Shown here: piece after piece, positions 1 to 8,698 of the stretch | Layout: each line of letters begins with the position of its first letter | How positions within the stretch are numbered: the first letter of the stretch is position 1 | Assembly (NCBI RefSeq): GCF_001613935.1 | Contig: NZ_LQCI01000034.1 | Coordinates: forward strand, 721,031-785,030 | Length of the DNA: 64,000 nt | Direction: 5' to 3' | Source of the DNA: Amycolatopsis regifaucium | Lineage (GTDB): Bacteria; Actinomycetota; Actinomycetes; Mycobacteriales; Pseudonocardiaceae | Notes under the pieces: generated by a model | What the model saw: the letters and a program-made list of their open reading frames with translations, nothing else | Told to the model about the DNA's origin: nothing | Database searches by the model: none | Program-made: the position numbers and the translations under genes

Positions 1-590
1 ACCTGCTTGGCGAGGTACGCCGAACCGTAGCCGCCGTCGAACGAGCCGACGTCGGCGTCGGTCTGCTTGAACCGCGCGTGCTCGGCCGAGGCGAGCGTGA
101 GGTCGCACACCACGTGCAGCGAGTGCCCGCCACCGGCGGCCCAGCCCGGGACCACCGCGATGACCACCTTCGGCATGAACCTGATCAGCCGCTGGACCTC
201 GAGAATGTGCAGTCGTCCGGCCCGCGCCGGATCGATCGTGTCCGAGGTCTCCCCATCCGCGTACTGATACCCGGACCGTCCGCGAATACGCTGGTCACCA
301 CCGGAACAGAACGCCCAGCCACCGTCCTTCGGCGACGGGCCGTTGCCGGTGAGCAGGACGCACCCGACGTCCGAGCTCATCCGCGCGTGGTCGAGCGCGC
401 GGTACAGCTCGTCGACGGTGTGCGGCCGGAAGGCGTTGCGGACCTCGGGACGGTCGAACGCGACACGCACGACGCGTTTGCCTGAACGGCTCTCGGAGGA
501 GCGGTGATAGGTGATGTCGGTGAAGTCGAAACCTTCGACCTCGGTCCACAAGGCGGGGTCGAACAGCTCGGAAACCTGGGCGTCATCCAC
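1..590 (-). CDS. menB: 1,4-dihydroxy-2-naphthoyl-CoA synthase MenB, 3' end cut off by window edge
   Basis: Crotonase-family enzyme that closes the second ring of the naphthoquinone head group by converting O-succinylbenzoyl-CoA to 1,4-dihydroxy-2-naphthoyl-CoA in menaquinone synthesis; cytosolic. The visible 196 residues carry MenB hallmarks: FCSGGDQRIRGRSGY (CoA/oxyanion region), GGGHSLHVVCDLTLAS and FKQTDADVGSFDGGYGSAYL. The frame opens with GTG at 590, giving VDDAQVSELFD; an ATG at 586 is in the wrong frame. No strong ribosome binding site is seen upstream. It diverges from menD across 57 bp, so the two probably share a promoter region. The C-terminal third lies left of the window. Identification is firm; only the start codon is uncertain. 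Confidence 0.95.
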   Translation of the reverse strand, partial: MDDAQVSELFDPALWTEVEGFDFTDITYHRSSESRSGKRVVRVAFDRPEVRNAFRPHTVDELYRALDHARMSSDVGCVLLTGNGPSPKDGGWAFCSGGDQRIRGRSGYQYADGETSDTIDPARAGRLHILEVQRLIRFMPKVVIAVVPGWAAGGGHSLHVVCDLTLASAEHARFKQTDADVGSFDGGYGSAYLAKQ

Positions 591-647
591 GTTTGGGAGA
601 ATAGGACGTGTGGCCGTGACTCGTAGTGTCAAACCCGAGGTCTGCCG

Positions 648-2324
648 GTGAATCCATCCACCGCGCAGGCCAGGGTCATCGTCGACGAGCTCGTCCGCAA
701 CACCGTCTCGCACGTCGTCCTCTGCCCTGGCTCACGCAACGCCCCGCTGTCGATCGCCCTGTACGACGCGGCGGCGGCCGGGCGCCTCCAGCTGCACGTC
801 CGCATCGACGAACGCGGCGCCGCCTTCCTCGCCCTCGGTATCGCCGCGCGCACCGGCCGTCCCGTCGCCGTGCTGTGCACCTCGGGCACCGCGGCCGCGA
901 ACTTCCACCCCGCCGTGCTGGAGGCCGACCGCGCCGGTGTCCCGCTGATCGTGCTGACCGCCGACCGGCCGCCCGAGCTGCGGGCCGCCGGCGCGAGCCA
1001 GGTCATCGACCAGCACCAGCTCTACGGCAACGCCATCCGCTACTTCGACGAGCTGGCCGTCGCCGAACGCCGCGCCGGACAGAACTCGTACTGGCGCGGC
1101 CAGATCTGCCGCGCGTGGAACGCCGCGTACGGCGAATGGCGTTGCGGGCCGGTGCATCTGAACATCCCGTTCCGTGAGCCGCTCGTCCCGGACATCGACG
1201 ATGACGGTGAGTGGTTCGAGTCACTCGAAGGGCGTCCCGACGGCGCCCGGTGGACCGAACTGCCGGACTTCGGCGCTCTTCCCTCCTTCGTGGTGCCCTC
1301 AGCCCGTTCCGGCCTGGTCATCGCTTGCGACACCGGCGTGCAGGCCGCCAGCGAATGGGCCGAACTGCACGGCTGGCCGGTCGTCTCCGAGACCGGTGGG
1401 ATCGGACTGGCGGGTGCGACGGCGATCTCGTCCGGCGCCTGGCTGCTCGGTGTCGAGGAGTTCATCTCGCGGCACAAACCGGAGCAGGTGCTGTGCATCG
1501 GCCGTCCGACGGTCTTCCGGCAGGTCCAGCGGGTCCTGTCCGATCCCGACGTCGAGGTGCTGCTGGTCCGGCCCGATTCGGACTGGCCCGCGCCCGCGCA
1601 CAACGTCCGCCAGGTCGGCCAGTGGTTCGACGAGCCGACCAAACCCGCCGACCCGGAGTGGCTCGCCAGCTGGCAGCGCGCGGACAAGGCGGCGTCGGCG
1701 GCGGTGGCCGAAGCACTGGCCGCAGAACCATGGCCGAGCGGGCTGCGCCTGGCCACCGAGCTGGTCGACGCGGTCCCGGAGGGGTCGCTGCTGGTCGTCG
1801 GCTCGTCCAACCCGACCCGCGACGTCGCGCTCGCCGGGCGGCTGCGGCCCGACGTCCTCGTGCACCGCAACCGCGGGGTCGCCGGGATCGACGGCATGGT
1901 GTCCACCGCGATCGGTGCCGCGACCGTCCACAGGGGACATTCGTACGCGCTGCTCGGGGACCTGACCTTCCTGCACGACGCGAGCGGCCTGCTGACCGGC
2001 CCCGCGGAGCAACGCCCCGACCTGACGATCGTGGTGCTCAACGACGACGGCGGCGGCATCTTCTCGCTGCTGGAGCAGGGCGCGCCGGAGCACAACGCGA
2101 GCTTCGAGCGGGTCTTCGGGACGCCGCACGGCGCCGATCTGGGCGCGCTGTGCGCGGGCTACCGCGTGCCGCACGTCGTCGCGGAGACGCTCACCGAGTT
2201 CCGCGCGGCGCTCAAGCCCGCGCCGGGGCTGCGGGTGGTGGAGGTCCGCGTGGACCGAACGCGCCACCGCGAGCTGCACGCGCGACTCCGTACGGCGGTT
2301 TCCTCCGCCGTGCGCGCTGTCTAG
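648..2324 (+). CDS. menD: SEPHCHC synthase MenD
   Basis: Thiamine-diphosphate enzyme that joins isochorismate and 2-oxoglutarate to give 2-succinyl-5-enolpyruvyl-6-hydroxy-3-cyclohexene-1-carboxylate, the first committed step of menaquinone synthesis. The 558 residues are full length for the family. Motifs in order: VVLCPGSRNAPLS near residue 25, IDERGAAFLALGIA near 53 (with the conserved Glu of ThDP enzymes), TSGTAAANFHPAV, and in the C-terminal domain a GDLTFLHD...NDDGGGIFS block that binds Mg-ThDP. GTG start at 648. Divergent from menB, as in mycobacteria. The downstream M1 peptidase starts 100 bp later and has its own ribosome site, so it may be a separate unit. Confidence 0.96.
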   Translation: MNPSTAQARVIVDELVRNTVSHVVLCPGSRNAPLSIALYDAAAAGRLQLHVRIDERGAAFLALGIAARTGRPVAVLCTSGTAAANFHPAVLEADRAGVPLIVLTADRPPELRAAGASQVIDQHQLYGNAIRYFDELAVAERRAGQNSYWRGQICRAWNAAYGEWRCGPVHLNIPFREPLVPDIDDDGEWFESLEGRPDGARWTELPDFGALPSFVVPSARSGLVIACDTGVQAASEWAELHGWPVVSETGGIGLAGATAISSGAWLLGVEEFISRHKPEQVLCIGRPTVFRQVQRVLSDPDVEVLLVRPDSDWPAPAHNVRQVGQWFDEPTKPADPEWLASWQRADKAASAAVAEALAAEPWPSGLRLATELVDAVPEGSLLVVGSSNPTRDVALAGRLRPDVLVHRNRGVAGIDGMVSTAIGAATVHRGHSYALLGDLTFLHDASGLLTGPAEQRPDLTIVVLNDDGGGIFSLLEQGAPEHNASFERVFGTPHGADLGALCAGYRVPHVVAETLTEFRAALKPAPGLRVVEVRVDRTRHRELHARLRTAVSSAVRAV

Positions 2325-2423
2325 CCGTTTTCCAGAGGGTAGGAACCCCTCCTTCGGACGTGTCTCCCCGATGATCGTCTGGCTACGTTCGAGCGCGCTG
2401 ACAAATCCTGGGAGGGATCCGCA

Positions 2424-3938
2424 ATGCGCTTGAAGACTCGCGCCGGCTTCGCCGGATTGACCGCGGGCGTGGTCACGGTGCTGCTCGTGGGCACCGCGGC
2501 CGCCGCACCCGCGCCCGGTTCGATCGGCGTCGGCGACCCGTACTACCCGCACGCCGGCAACGGCGGCTACGACGTCGGGCACTACGACCTCCGGCTGACC
2601 TACCAGCCGTCGACCGACCTGCTGTCCGGGGCCACGACGATCCTGCTCACCGCGACGCAGGACCTCTCGCGGTTCAACCTCGACTTCGGCCTCAAGGTGT
2701 CGAGCGTCCGGGTCGACAACAGGCCCGCGCGGTTCGCGACCTCGACCGACGGCACCGGTGAGCTGACCGTCACCCCGGCGACCCCGCTGAAGAAGGGCCA
2801 GACGGCGACCGTCGTCGTGGCGTACGCGGACACGCCGTCGAAGGTGAAGATCGACGGCTTCACCGCTTGGAAGAAGACGCCGGACGGCGCACTGGCCGTC
2901 GACGAACCGCAGAGCGCGGCCTGGTGGTTCCCGTCCAACGACCATCCGACCGACCTGGCCACCTACGACGTATCGGTCGAGGTCCCGAACGACGTCGCGG
3001 CGCTGTCCAACGGCACGCTCGTGCGCAAGACCACGCAGCGGCCGGGCTGGACCCGCTGGAACTGGCGCAGCACCAAACCGCAGGCGACGTACCTCACGTC
3101 GCTGGAGGTCGGCAAGTTCGAGGTGAACGAGCAGACCACGCCGAACGGCCAGCCGTTCATCACCGCCTACGGCGCCGACCTCGGCGAATCGCTCGGCGCG
3201 GCCAAGGCGAGCATCGAGCGGACGCCGGAGATCACTGAGTTCCTCGCCTCGAAGTTCGGCCCGTACCCGTTCGAGGCGCAGGGCGGCGTCGCCACCACCG
3301 GCATCACCTTCGCGCTGGAGAACCAGACGCGGCCGGTGTACGGCGCGCGGGCGTTCCGCTCCGGCTCGAACACCTCGGTCGTCGCACACGAGCAGGCACA
3401 CCAGTGGTTCGGCGACAGCGTCACGCTCGGCAAGTGGAGCGACATCTGGCTGAACGAGGGCTTCGCCTCCTACGCGGAGTTCCTGTGGTCGGAGGAGACC
3501 GGCGAGGGCACGGCCGACGAACTCGCCCAATACATCTACGACTCCGCGCCCGCCGAGGACCCGTTCTGGCAGGTCCTGCCCGCCGATCCGGGCGTGGACA
3601 ACCAGTTCGACGCGGCCGTCTACGACCGTGGCGCGCTCGCGGTGCACGCGTTGCGCAAGGCCGTGGGCGACGACACGTTCTTCCGGATCCTGCAGACCTG
3701 GCAGCAGGTGAAGAAGAGCAAGTCGGCGGTGATACCGGAGTTCATCGCGCTGGCGGAGAAGATCTCGGGCAAGCCGCTGTACGACCTGTTCCGGACCTGG
3801 CTCTACACCAAGGGCAAGCCCGCGCTGGGGCCGAACGGCGCGCCGGCTCTCCGGGCCGCTGTGGCGCCGATCGCACCCAAGTCCTACCCGCGGCTCAAGG
3901 CGACGCACGAATTCCTCGCCGAGCGCCACGCCCACTGA
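2424..3938 (+). CDS. secreted M1-family zinc metallopeptidase
   Basis: Extracellular aminopeptidase of the M1 (aminopeptidase N) family, 504 residues. An N-terminal signal peptide (MRLKTRAGF, hydrophobic core, then AAAAPAP near residue 30) directs export. The domain starts with an M1 N-terminal beta domain (about 50-230), then the catalytic domain with HEQAH (zinc ligands H322 and H326, catalytic E323) and the third ligand E345 in WLNEGFASYAE. The exopeptidase motif appears as ALENQ rather than the usual GAMEN. It lacks the long C-terminal helical domain of PepN, like other short secreted actinobacterial M1 enzymes. A GGGAGGGA ribosome site precedes the ATG. Substrate unknown; no link to the flanking menaquinone genes is evident. 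Confidence 0.92.
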   Translation: MRLKTRAGFAGLTAGVVTVLLVGTAAAAPAPGSIGVGDPYYPHAGNGGYDVGHYDLRLTYQPSTDLLSGATTILLTATQDLSRFNLDFGLKVSSVRVDNRPARFATSTDGTGELTVTPATPLKKGQTATVVVAYADTPSKVKIDGFTAWKKTPDGALAVDEPQSAAWWFPSNDHPTDLATYDVSVEVPNDVAALSNGTLVRKTTQRPGWTRWNWRSTKPQATYLTSLEVGKFEVNEQTTPNGQPFITAYGADLGESLGAAKASIERTPEITEFLASKFGPYPFEAQGGVATTGITFALENQTRPVYGARAFRSGSNTSVVAHEQAHQWFGDSVTLGKWSDIWLNEGFASYAEFLWSEETGEGTADELAQYIYDSAPAEDPFWQVLPADPGVDNQFDAAVYDRGALAVHALRKAVGDDTFFRILQTWQQVKKSKSAVIPEFIALAEKISGKPLYDLFRTWLYTKGKPALGPNGAPALRAAVAPIAPKSYPRLKATHEFLAERHAH

Positions 3939-3960
3939 CGGGTAGCGCTACGCTCGCGGC

Positions 3961-4455
3961 GTGACGGCCAAAACGGAGCGAGTGAGGCGCATCGGGTGGT
4001 ATGCCGCCCTCGGTGTCGCCTCACTCGTCACCGTGCTCTGCGGCTCGCTGCTGTTCGCCGCCATCCGCAACGACAACGCGATCGAAGCGCAACTCGGCCA
4101 GGCGACCGCGCAGGTCGAGTCGGTGACGTTCGACCGCACGATCATCAACTTCGCCACCCCGGACGGCATCGTGCACAGCCCGGCCAACGGCGTCCTCTAC
4201 CCGGCCGGGCTCGCCGCCGAGCAGCTCGTGAACATCGAGTACGACGTCAGCGACCCGGAACTCGCGCGGGTGGCCGGCCGGTCGGCGGTCAACACGCTGC
4301 TGCCGCTGGGCAGCATGGTCTTCTTCACCTGGCTGATCGCGGGGCCGCTGCTGTGGTGGATCCGGCGGCAGCGCCTGGCTTACCGGCGCTCGCTGGCGGA
4401 GGCTTCGGTGGCGGAGGCGGTTCCGGCTCCGGAACCCGCGGCGCCCACCGCCTGA
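3961..4455 (+). CDS. DUF3592-type membrane protein
   Basis: 164-residue membrane protein of unknown function. Two hydrophobic segments (about 12-34 and 115-136) flank an extracytoplasmic region of about 80 residues that begins DNAIEAQLGQATAQVESV, as is typical of DUF3592 proteins. An alanine/proline-rich tail follows the second segment. GTG start at 3961, 22 bp after the M1 peptidase stop. From memory, mycobacterial genomes carry a conserved transmembrane gene of the same size between menD and mgtA, so the position is conserved even though no function is known. Its stop faces the reverse-strand IMPase gene across a block of palindromes. Confidence 0.75.
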   Translation: MTAKTERVRRIGWYAALGVASLVTVLCGSLLFAAIRNDNAIEAQLGQATAQVESVTFDRTIINFATPDGIVHSPANGVLYPAGLAAEQLVNIEYDVSDPELARVAGRSAVNTLLPLGSMVFFTWLIAGPLLWWIRRQRLAYRRSLAEASVAEAVPAPEPAAPTA

Positions 4456-4470
4456 CCGCTCCCGGCGCGT

Positions 4471-4555
4471 GCAATGAAAGCGTCCTTCATGGCAAAATTC
4501 GCTATGAAGGACGCTTTCATTGCGTTCGGTGAGATGAAGGAGTCCTTCATCTCAC
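4471..4555. repeat. two palindromic repeats of the ATGAA...TTCAT family, terminator-like
   Basis: The first element has perfect 20-bp arms at 4471-4490 and 4504-4523 with a 13-nt loop; each arm contains ATGAAAGCGTCCTTCAT or its complement. The second, at 4529-4555, is a 13-bp perfect palindrome (GTGAGATGAAGGA and its complement) around one central base. Both lie between the convergent DUF3592 and IMPase genes, so they could form a bidirectional terminator. The same sequence family recurs at 37527-37579 and inside nuoG. Confidence 0.85.
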
Positions 4556-4569
4556 GCGCGCGCCGGGCC

Positions 4570-5400
4570 TCAGCCGACGGTCTCCCGCCACCACCCCAGG
4601 ATCTCGTCCGCCACCCCCGGCGCCGCGACCAGCAGCCCATCGGCGGGCAGCGGTACCCCTTCCCCGTGCCGGTCCAGCACGACGGCGCCCGATTCGATGG
4701 CCAGCGCGACCGAGCCGGCGACATCCCATTCGCGGTAGCTGTGCAGCACCGCGGCCGCCGCGTGGCCCAGCGCGACCTGCGCGATGGCCAGCGCCGCCGA
4801 ACCCAGCACCCGGACGCCGGCGTGCGCGGTGGCGGCGCGTTCGATGAACTGGCCCATTCCCGGCCACAGGCCCCTGCGGGTGAGTTCCGTGCAGACGATC
4901 GCCCCGGCGGTCCCGCGGCGGTCGGTCAGCCGGATCGGCTTGCCGTTCGCGCGGGCGCCGCGGCCACGGGCGGCGGCGTAGATCTGGGCGCGGTACGGGT
5001 CGGCGACCACGCCGACCACCGGCCCCGAAGCGTCGATCAGGGCGAGGCTGTACGCGCACCAGGGGACACCGGCGACGTAGTTCGCGGTGCCGTCGACCGG
5101 GTCGACCACCCAGCGGTAGTCGGCGACGTCGGCACCGTGGTCGGCGCCGAATTCACCGCCGACGACGGGGATGCCGGGGAATTCCGCGGTCAGCACGCGG
5201 CGGGTGTGGCGTTCGAGGATGCGGTCGGTGTCGGTGACCCAGTCGAAGGGGGAGTCCTTCAGGTCCGGCTGGGTGCCGCGGCCGGCGGTCGCGGTGATCA
5301 CGTCGGTCGCGTCGTTGGCCAGCCGCCCGGCCACTTCGAGGGCCCTCGACAGCAATCCGGGCTCGACGGGCTGCGGCGGCCTTGACGACAGGAGGGTCAT
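4570..5400 (-). CDS. inositol monophosphatase family protein
   Basis: Mg-dependent phosphatase of the IMPase superfamily, 276 residues, cytosolic. Metal-binding motifs are present in order: E in VVGGEFG (about residue 85), DPVDGTANYVAG (about 100-111) and EWDVAGSVALAIESG (about 220-234). This fold covers inositol-1-phosphatase, histidinol-phosphatase, PAP phosphatase and others, and sequence alone does not settle which. Sitting among mannosyltransferase genes that resemble phosphatidylinositol-mannoside enzymes, an inositol-phosphate role is attractive but inferred. ATG start at 5400; the gene is convergent with DUF3592 and divergent from the MgtA-like gene. Confidence 0.88.
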   Translation of the reverse strand: MTLLSSRPPQPVEPGLLSRALEVAGRLANDATDVITATAGRGTQPDLKDSPFDWVTDTDRILERHTRRVLTAEFPGIPVVGGEFGADHGADVADYRWVVDPVDGTANYVAGVPWCAYSLALIDASGPVVGVVADPYRAQIYAAARGRGARANGKPIRLTDRRGTAGAIVCTELTRRGLWPGMGQFIERAATAHAGVRVLGSAALAIAQVALGHAAAAVLHSYREWDVAGSVALAIESGAVVLDRHGEGVPLPADGLLVAAPGVADEILGWWRETVG

Positions 5401-5511
5401 GCCTGACTAGTGTGGCCGAGCCTGGTTTCCGGAACACGACCACGAGATGACATGTCGTCTGTTCCGTTTTTGTTGGCATGGGCGTCACAACCGGGTGCGA
5501 CAGTGTGCGTC

Positions 5512-6630
5512 GTGCGAGTCGCGATAGTCACCGAAAGTTTCCTGCCCCAGGTGAACGGCGTGACCAACTCCGTGCTCCGCGTCGTGGAACACCTCCGCGA
5601 CCGCGCGCACGACGTGCTGATCATCGCCCCCGGACCGGGTCCCGTGGAGTACCTCGGCGCCCCGGTCGTGCGCATTCCCGCCCTCGACTTCCCCGGCGTG
5701 AACTCCCTCCCGGTCGGCGTGCCGACCCGGACGGTGCTCACCGCCCTCGCCGATTTCCGGCCGGACGTGGTCCACCTCGCCTCGCCGTTCGTGGTCGGCG
5801 CCCGGGGGCTCGCCGCGGCCAGACGGCTGCGGGTGCCGTGCGTCGCGGTGTACCAGACCGACATCGCCGGTTTCGCCGCCGCGTACGGCTTCGGCATCGC
5901 CGCCCGCGCGGCCTGGCGCTGGGTGCGCCGTCTGCACTCGCGGGCCGACCGCACGCTCGCGCCGTCGTCGGATTCGGTGGAGCAGCTGAGGCTGCACGGC
6001 ATTCCCCGGGTGCATCACTGGGCGCGCGGCGTCGACATCGAGCGGTTCTCGCCGGTGCACGCCGATCCCGCGTTGCGCGCCGAACTGGCGCCGAACGGGG
6101 AACTGCTCGTCGGTTTCGTCGGCAGGCTCGCGCCCGAAAAGGAGGTCGAGCGGCTGACCGCGCTCGCCGGCATCGCCGGGATCCGGGTGGTCGTCGTCGG
6201 GGACGGGCCGGAGCTGCCGATGCTGCGCGAGCGGATTCCGGGCGCCGCCTTTCTCGGCGCCCGATACGGAGAAGAACTTTCCGCCGCGTATGCGAGCCTC
6301 GACGTCTTTGTCCACACAGGACCGCACGAGACGTTCTGCCAGGCCGTCCAGGAGGCGATGGCGTCCGGCTTGCCGGTGCTCGCCCCGGACGCGGGCGGGC
6401 CGAAGGATCTGGTCCTGCCCGGCCGCACCGGCTACCTGCTGCCCGCCGACCGGGCCGGATTCGCCAAGGCGCTGGTAGACAAGGTGCACGATCTGCGCGA
6501 CGAAGCGCTGCGCGCCAGGTTGGGGGCGAAGGCCCGCAAGGTGGTGCTGGGCCGGACCTGGCCCGCCGTCTGCCACGAACTGGTCGGCCACTACGAGGCC
6601 GTTCAGGGCAAGATCGCGCGCGCGGCCTGA
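5512..6630 (+). CDS. mgtA: GT4 mannosyltransferase, MgtA-like
   Basis: GT-B glycosyltransferase of family 4, 372 residues. The start VRVAIVTESFLPQVNGVTNS is nearly identical to mycobacterial MgtA (formerly PimB), a GDP-mannose-dependent alpha-mannosyltransferase of lipoglycan synthesis. The C-terminal domain has GRLAPEKEVERL (about 205) and the nucleotide-sugar motif HETFCQAVQEAMASGLPVLAPDAGG. The open frame extends upstream to 5410, but homology places the start at GTG 5512, with another GTG at 5503. Position after menD and DUF3592 matches the mycobacterial order. The exact acceptor is inferred, not shown. Confidence 0.85.
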   Translation: MRVAIVTESFLPQVNGVTNSVLRVVEHLRDRAHDVLIIAPGPGPVEYLGAPVVRIPALDFPGVNSLPVGVPTRTVLTALADFRPDVVHLASPFVVGARGLAAARRLRVPCVAVYQTDIAGFAAAYGFGIAARAAWRWVRRLHSRADRTLAPSSDSVEQLRLHGIPRVHHWARGVDIERFSPVHADPALRAELAPNGELLVGFVGRLAPEKEVERLTALAGIAGIRVVVVGDGPELPMLRERIPGAAFLGARYGEELSAAYASLDVFVHTGPHETFCQAVQEAMASGLPVLAPDAGGPKDLVLPGRTGYLLPADRAGFAKALVDKVHDLRDEALRARLGAKARKVVLGRTWPAVCHELVGHYEAVQGKIARAA

Positions 6631-6676
6631 CCACGATGCACCGGCTGGGAAAGGACCGGGCACGAGGCGGACCTAG

Positions 6677-7780
6677 ATGCATATAGTCCAACTGGCCAAC
6701 TTCTACGGGCCACGCTCGGGCGGGCTGCGGACGGCGTTGCATCACCTCGGCGCGGGCTATGTCGCGAGCGGGCATCAGGTGACCCTCGTGGTGCCGGGAC
6801 GGCGTTACGCGGACGAGACACTGCCCTCGGGCGTCCGGCGGTTTTCCCTGCCCGCGCCCCGGATTCCCGGCACGGGCGGTTATCGCGCGGTCGATCCGCA
6901 CCGGGCGCGAGCGGTGCTGAACCGCCTGGAGCCCGACAGGCTGGAGGTGTCCGACCGGCTCACGTTGCGCGGAATGGGTGGGTGGGCGCGGCGCAACGGC
7001 GTGCCCAGCATGGTGATCTCGCACGAGCGGCTCGACAGGCTGCTGGAACAGTTCCTGATGCCGGAACCCGTCGCAAGGCGCGTCGCGGATGTCGCGAACC
7101 GGCGGATGGCGCGGCGGTACGACACGGTCGTCTGCACGACGGCGTTCGCCCGCGCGGAATTCGACCGGATCGCCGCGCCGAACGTGCGCCGTGTCCCGCT
7201 CGGCGTCGACCTCGCGACGTTCACCCCGGCCCGCCGGGATGACGGCTGGCGGCACACCCTGTCCGGCGACGCCGACGCCTTGCTTGTCCACTGTGGACGC
7301 TTGTCACCGGAGAAGCACGTCGAGCGCAGCGTGGACACCGTCGCCGAGCTGACCGAGTCGGGACATCGCGTGCGGCTCGTGATCGCGGGCGACGGACCTC
7401 GGCGACGGGCACTGGAACGCCGGGCGCGTGGACTTCCGGTGACGTTCCTCGGCTTCCTGGCCGGTCGCGGGGAGGTCGCGCGCCTGCTGGCCAGCGCCGA
7501 CGTCTCCCTCGCGCCGGGACCACACGAGACCTTCGGCCTGGCCGCGCTGGAGGCGCTGGCCTCGGGAACGCCGGTGGTGGTCTCGGCGTCGTCGGCGTTA
7601 CGGGAGATCGTGCGCCCCGGCTGCGGCGAGGCCGTCGACGATCACGCCCCCGCGTTCGCGGGCGCCGTCACCGGTTTGCTGGAGAGTCCCGAGGACACCA
7701 GGCGCGCCGCCGCGCGGGCACGGGCGGAGGAATTCGCCTGGCCGCGCGCGGTACAGGGAATGCTCTCCGCACTCGCCTGA
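6677..7780 (+). CDS. GT4 mannosyltransferase, PimC-like
   Basis: Second GT-B, family 4 glycosyltransferase, 367 residues. The N-terminus MHIVQLANFYGPRSGGLRTA, the middle LEVSDRLTLRGMG and HERLDR, and the C-terminal GPHETFGLAALEALASGTPV strongly resemble the PimC phosphatidylinositol-mannoside alpha-mannosyltransferase described in mycobacteria. It starts with ATG, preceded by GAGG, 46 bp after the MgtA-like stop, so both are probably cotranscribed. Both may decorate PIM/lipomannan-type lipids in the membrane. The substrate assignment comes from remembered similarity and should be treated as inference. Confidence 0.82.
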   Translation: MHIVQLANFYGPRSGGLRTALHHLGAGYVASGHQVTLVVPGRRYADETLPSGVRRFSLPAPRIPGTGGYRAVDPHRARAVLNRLEPDRLEVSDRLTLRGMGGWARRNGVPSMVISHERLDRLLEQFLMPEPVARRVADVANRRMARRYDTVVCTTAFARAEFDRIAAPNVRRVPLGVDLATFTPARRDDGWRHTLSGDADALLVHCGRLSPEKHVERSVDTVAELTESGHRVRLVIAGDGPRRRALERRARGLPVTFLGFLAGRGEVARLLASADVSLAPGPHETFGLAALEALASGTPVVVSASSALREIVRPGCGEAVDDHAPAFAGAVTGLLESPEDTRRAAARARAEEFAWPRAVQGMLSALA

Positions 7781-7858
7781 TCACCCAAGATCATTTGTAT
7801 CTCTTTTGTACAACCGGCATTCATCGTCCCCACACGCCATCGAGCGAGAGGACGGCAC

Positions 7859-8629
7859 GTGAGGTTCGAAGTACTGGGGACGTTCACCATCTCTTCCGGT
7901 TCGCGGTCGGTCCCGCTGGGCGGCCGGATGAGAAGAACGCTGCTGGGCGTACTGCTGGTCCGGGCGAACACCTTCGTGCCGGTCGACGTGCTCACCGAGG
8001 CCCTGTGGGAGAGCCGGTGGGAACCGAGGGCGGTGCCGAAGTTGCACTGGCACGTCCACAAGCTCCGGCAGGCCCTTCCCGAAGACGATCGGATCGGCTT
8101 CGACAACGGCGGCTACCGGCTGGATGTCCATCCCGGCGAACTCGACGTCGAGACCTTCGAGACGCTGGGCGGTCAGGCGCTGAAAGCCGCGGATCCCGCG
8201 CAGCGCGCCTCGTTGATCCGGCAGGCGCTCAGCCACTGGCACGGCGCGCCCTACGACGGCCTGGACGTCCCGCTGCTTTCGGACGAGACGATGCGTCTCT
8301 CGGAGTACCGTCTGGTCCTGCTCGAAGAGCTCTACCAGGCGGAACTGGACCTCGGACAGCACGCGAGCGCGGCCGTCGAGCTGGCCGGTCTGGTGCGGCG
8401 GCATCCACTGCGGCAGCGTGCCCAGTACCTCCTGATGGACGCTCTCTGGCGAGCCGGGCGCACCTCCGACGCGCTGGCGGCGTACCGGCGCGCGCGCCGG
8501 GTCTCGATCGATCAGCTCGGCCTCGAACCGGGGCCGGAACTGCGGTTGCTGGAGCGGAGGATCCTCGCCGGTGAAGCCGCGGGGGCCGGTGCGCACCGTG
8601 CCCCGGCGTTGCTGAACCGGACCAGGTGA
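7859..8629 (+). CDS. SARP-family transcriptional activator
   Basis: 256-residue regulator with the small-SARP layout: an OmpR-type winged helix DNA-binding domain (about 1-90, starting MRFEVLGTFTISSGSRSVPL) and a bacterial transcriptional activator domain of helical repeats (about 95-245, ending RVSIDQLGLEPGPELRLLE). There is no NB-ARC or TPR extension. GTG start with GAGAGGA 6 bp upstream. SARPs usually activate antibiotic clusters by binding direct heptamer repeats; here it sits alone between the PimC-like gene and menG, with no biosynthetic cluster in view. Its target is unknown. Confidence 0.9.
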   Translation: MRFEVLGTFTISSGSRSVPLGGRMRRTLLGVLLVRANTFVPVDVLTEALWESRWEPRAVPKLHWHVHKLRQALPEDDRIGFDNGGYRLDVHPGELDVETFETLGGQALKAADPAQRASLIRQALSHWHGAPYDGLDVPLLSDETMRLSEYRLVLLEELYQAELDLGQHASAAVELAGLVRRHPLRQRAQYLLMDALWRAGRTSDALAAYRRARRVSIDQLGLEPGPELRLLERRILAGEAAGAGAHRAPALLNRTR

Positions 8630-8698
8630 ACCTACGGGGCGCCGCTTTGCTCCCGCTTGGGTGACCTGTCTCAGTGCCTCGGGGTTAGGGTTCGAGGC

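Noticed and set aside
591..647. TTGACA on the reverse strand (627-632) as menB promoter
   Set aside because: The nearest -10-like box (598-603) is 23 bp away, too far for a standard promoter.
1299..3935. 878-codon open frame on the reverse strand across menD and the M1 peptidase gene
   Set aside because: High-GC shadow: Arg/Gly/Ala/Val-rich without domains, while both forward frames encode clear families.
5410..5511. Extended start of the MgtA-like protein at 5410
   Set aside because: The extra 34 residues have no counterpart in the family; homology begins exactly at GTG 5512.
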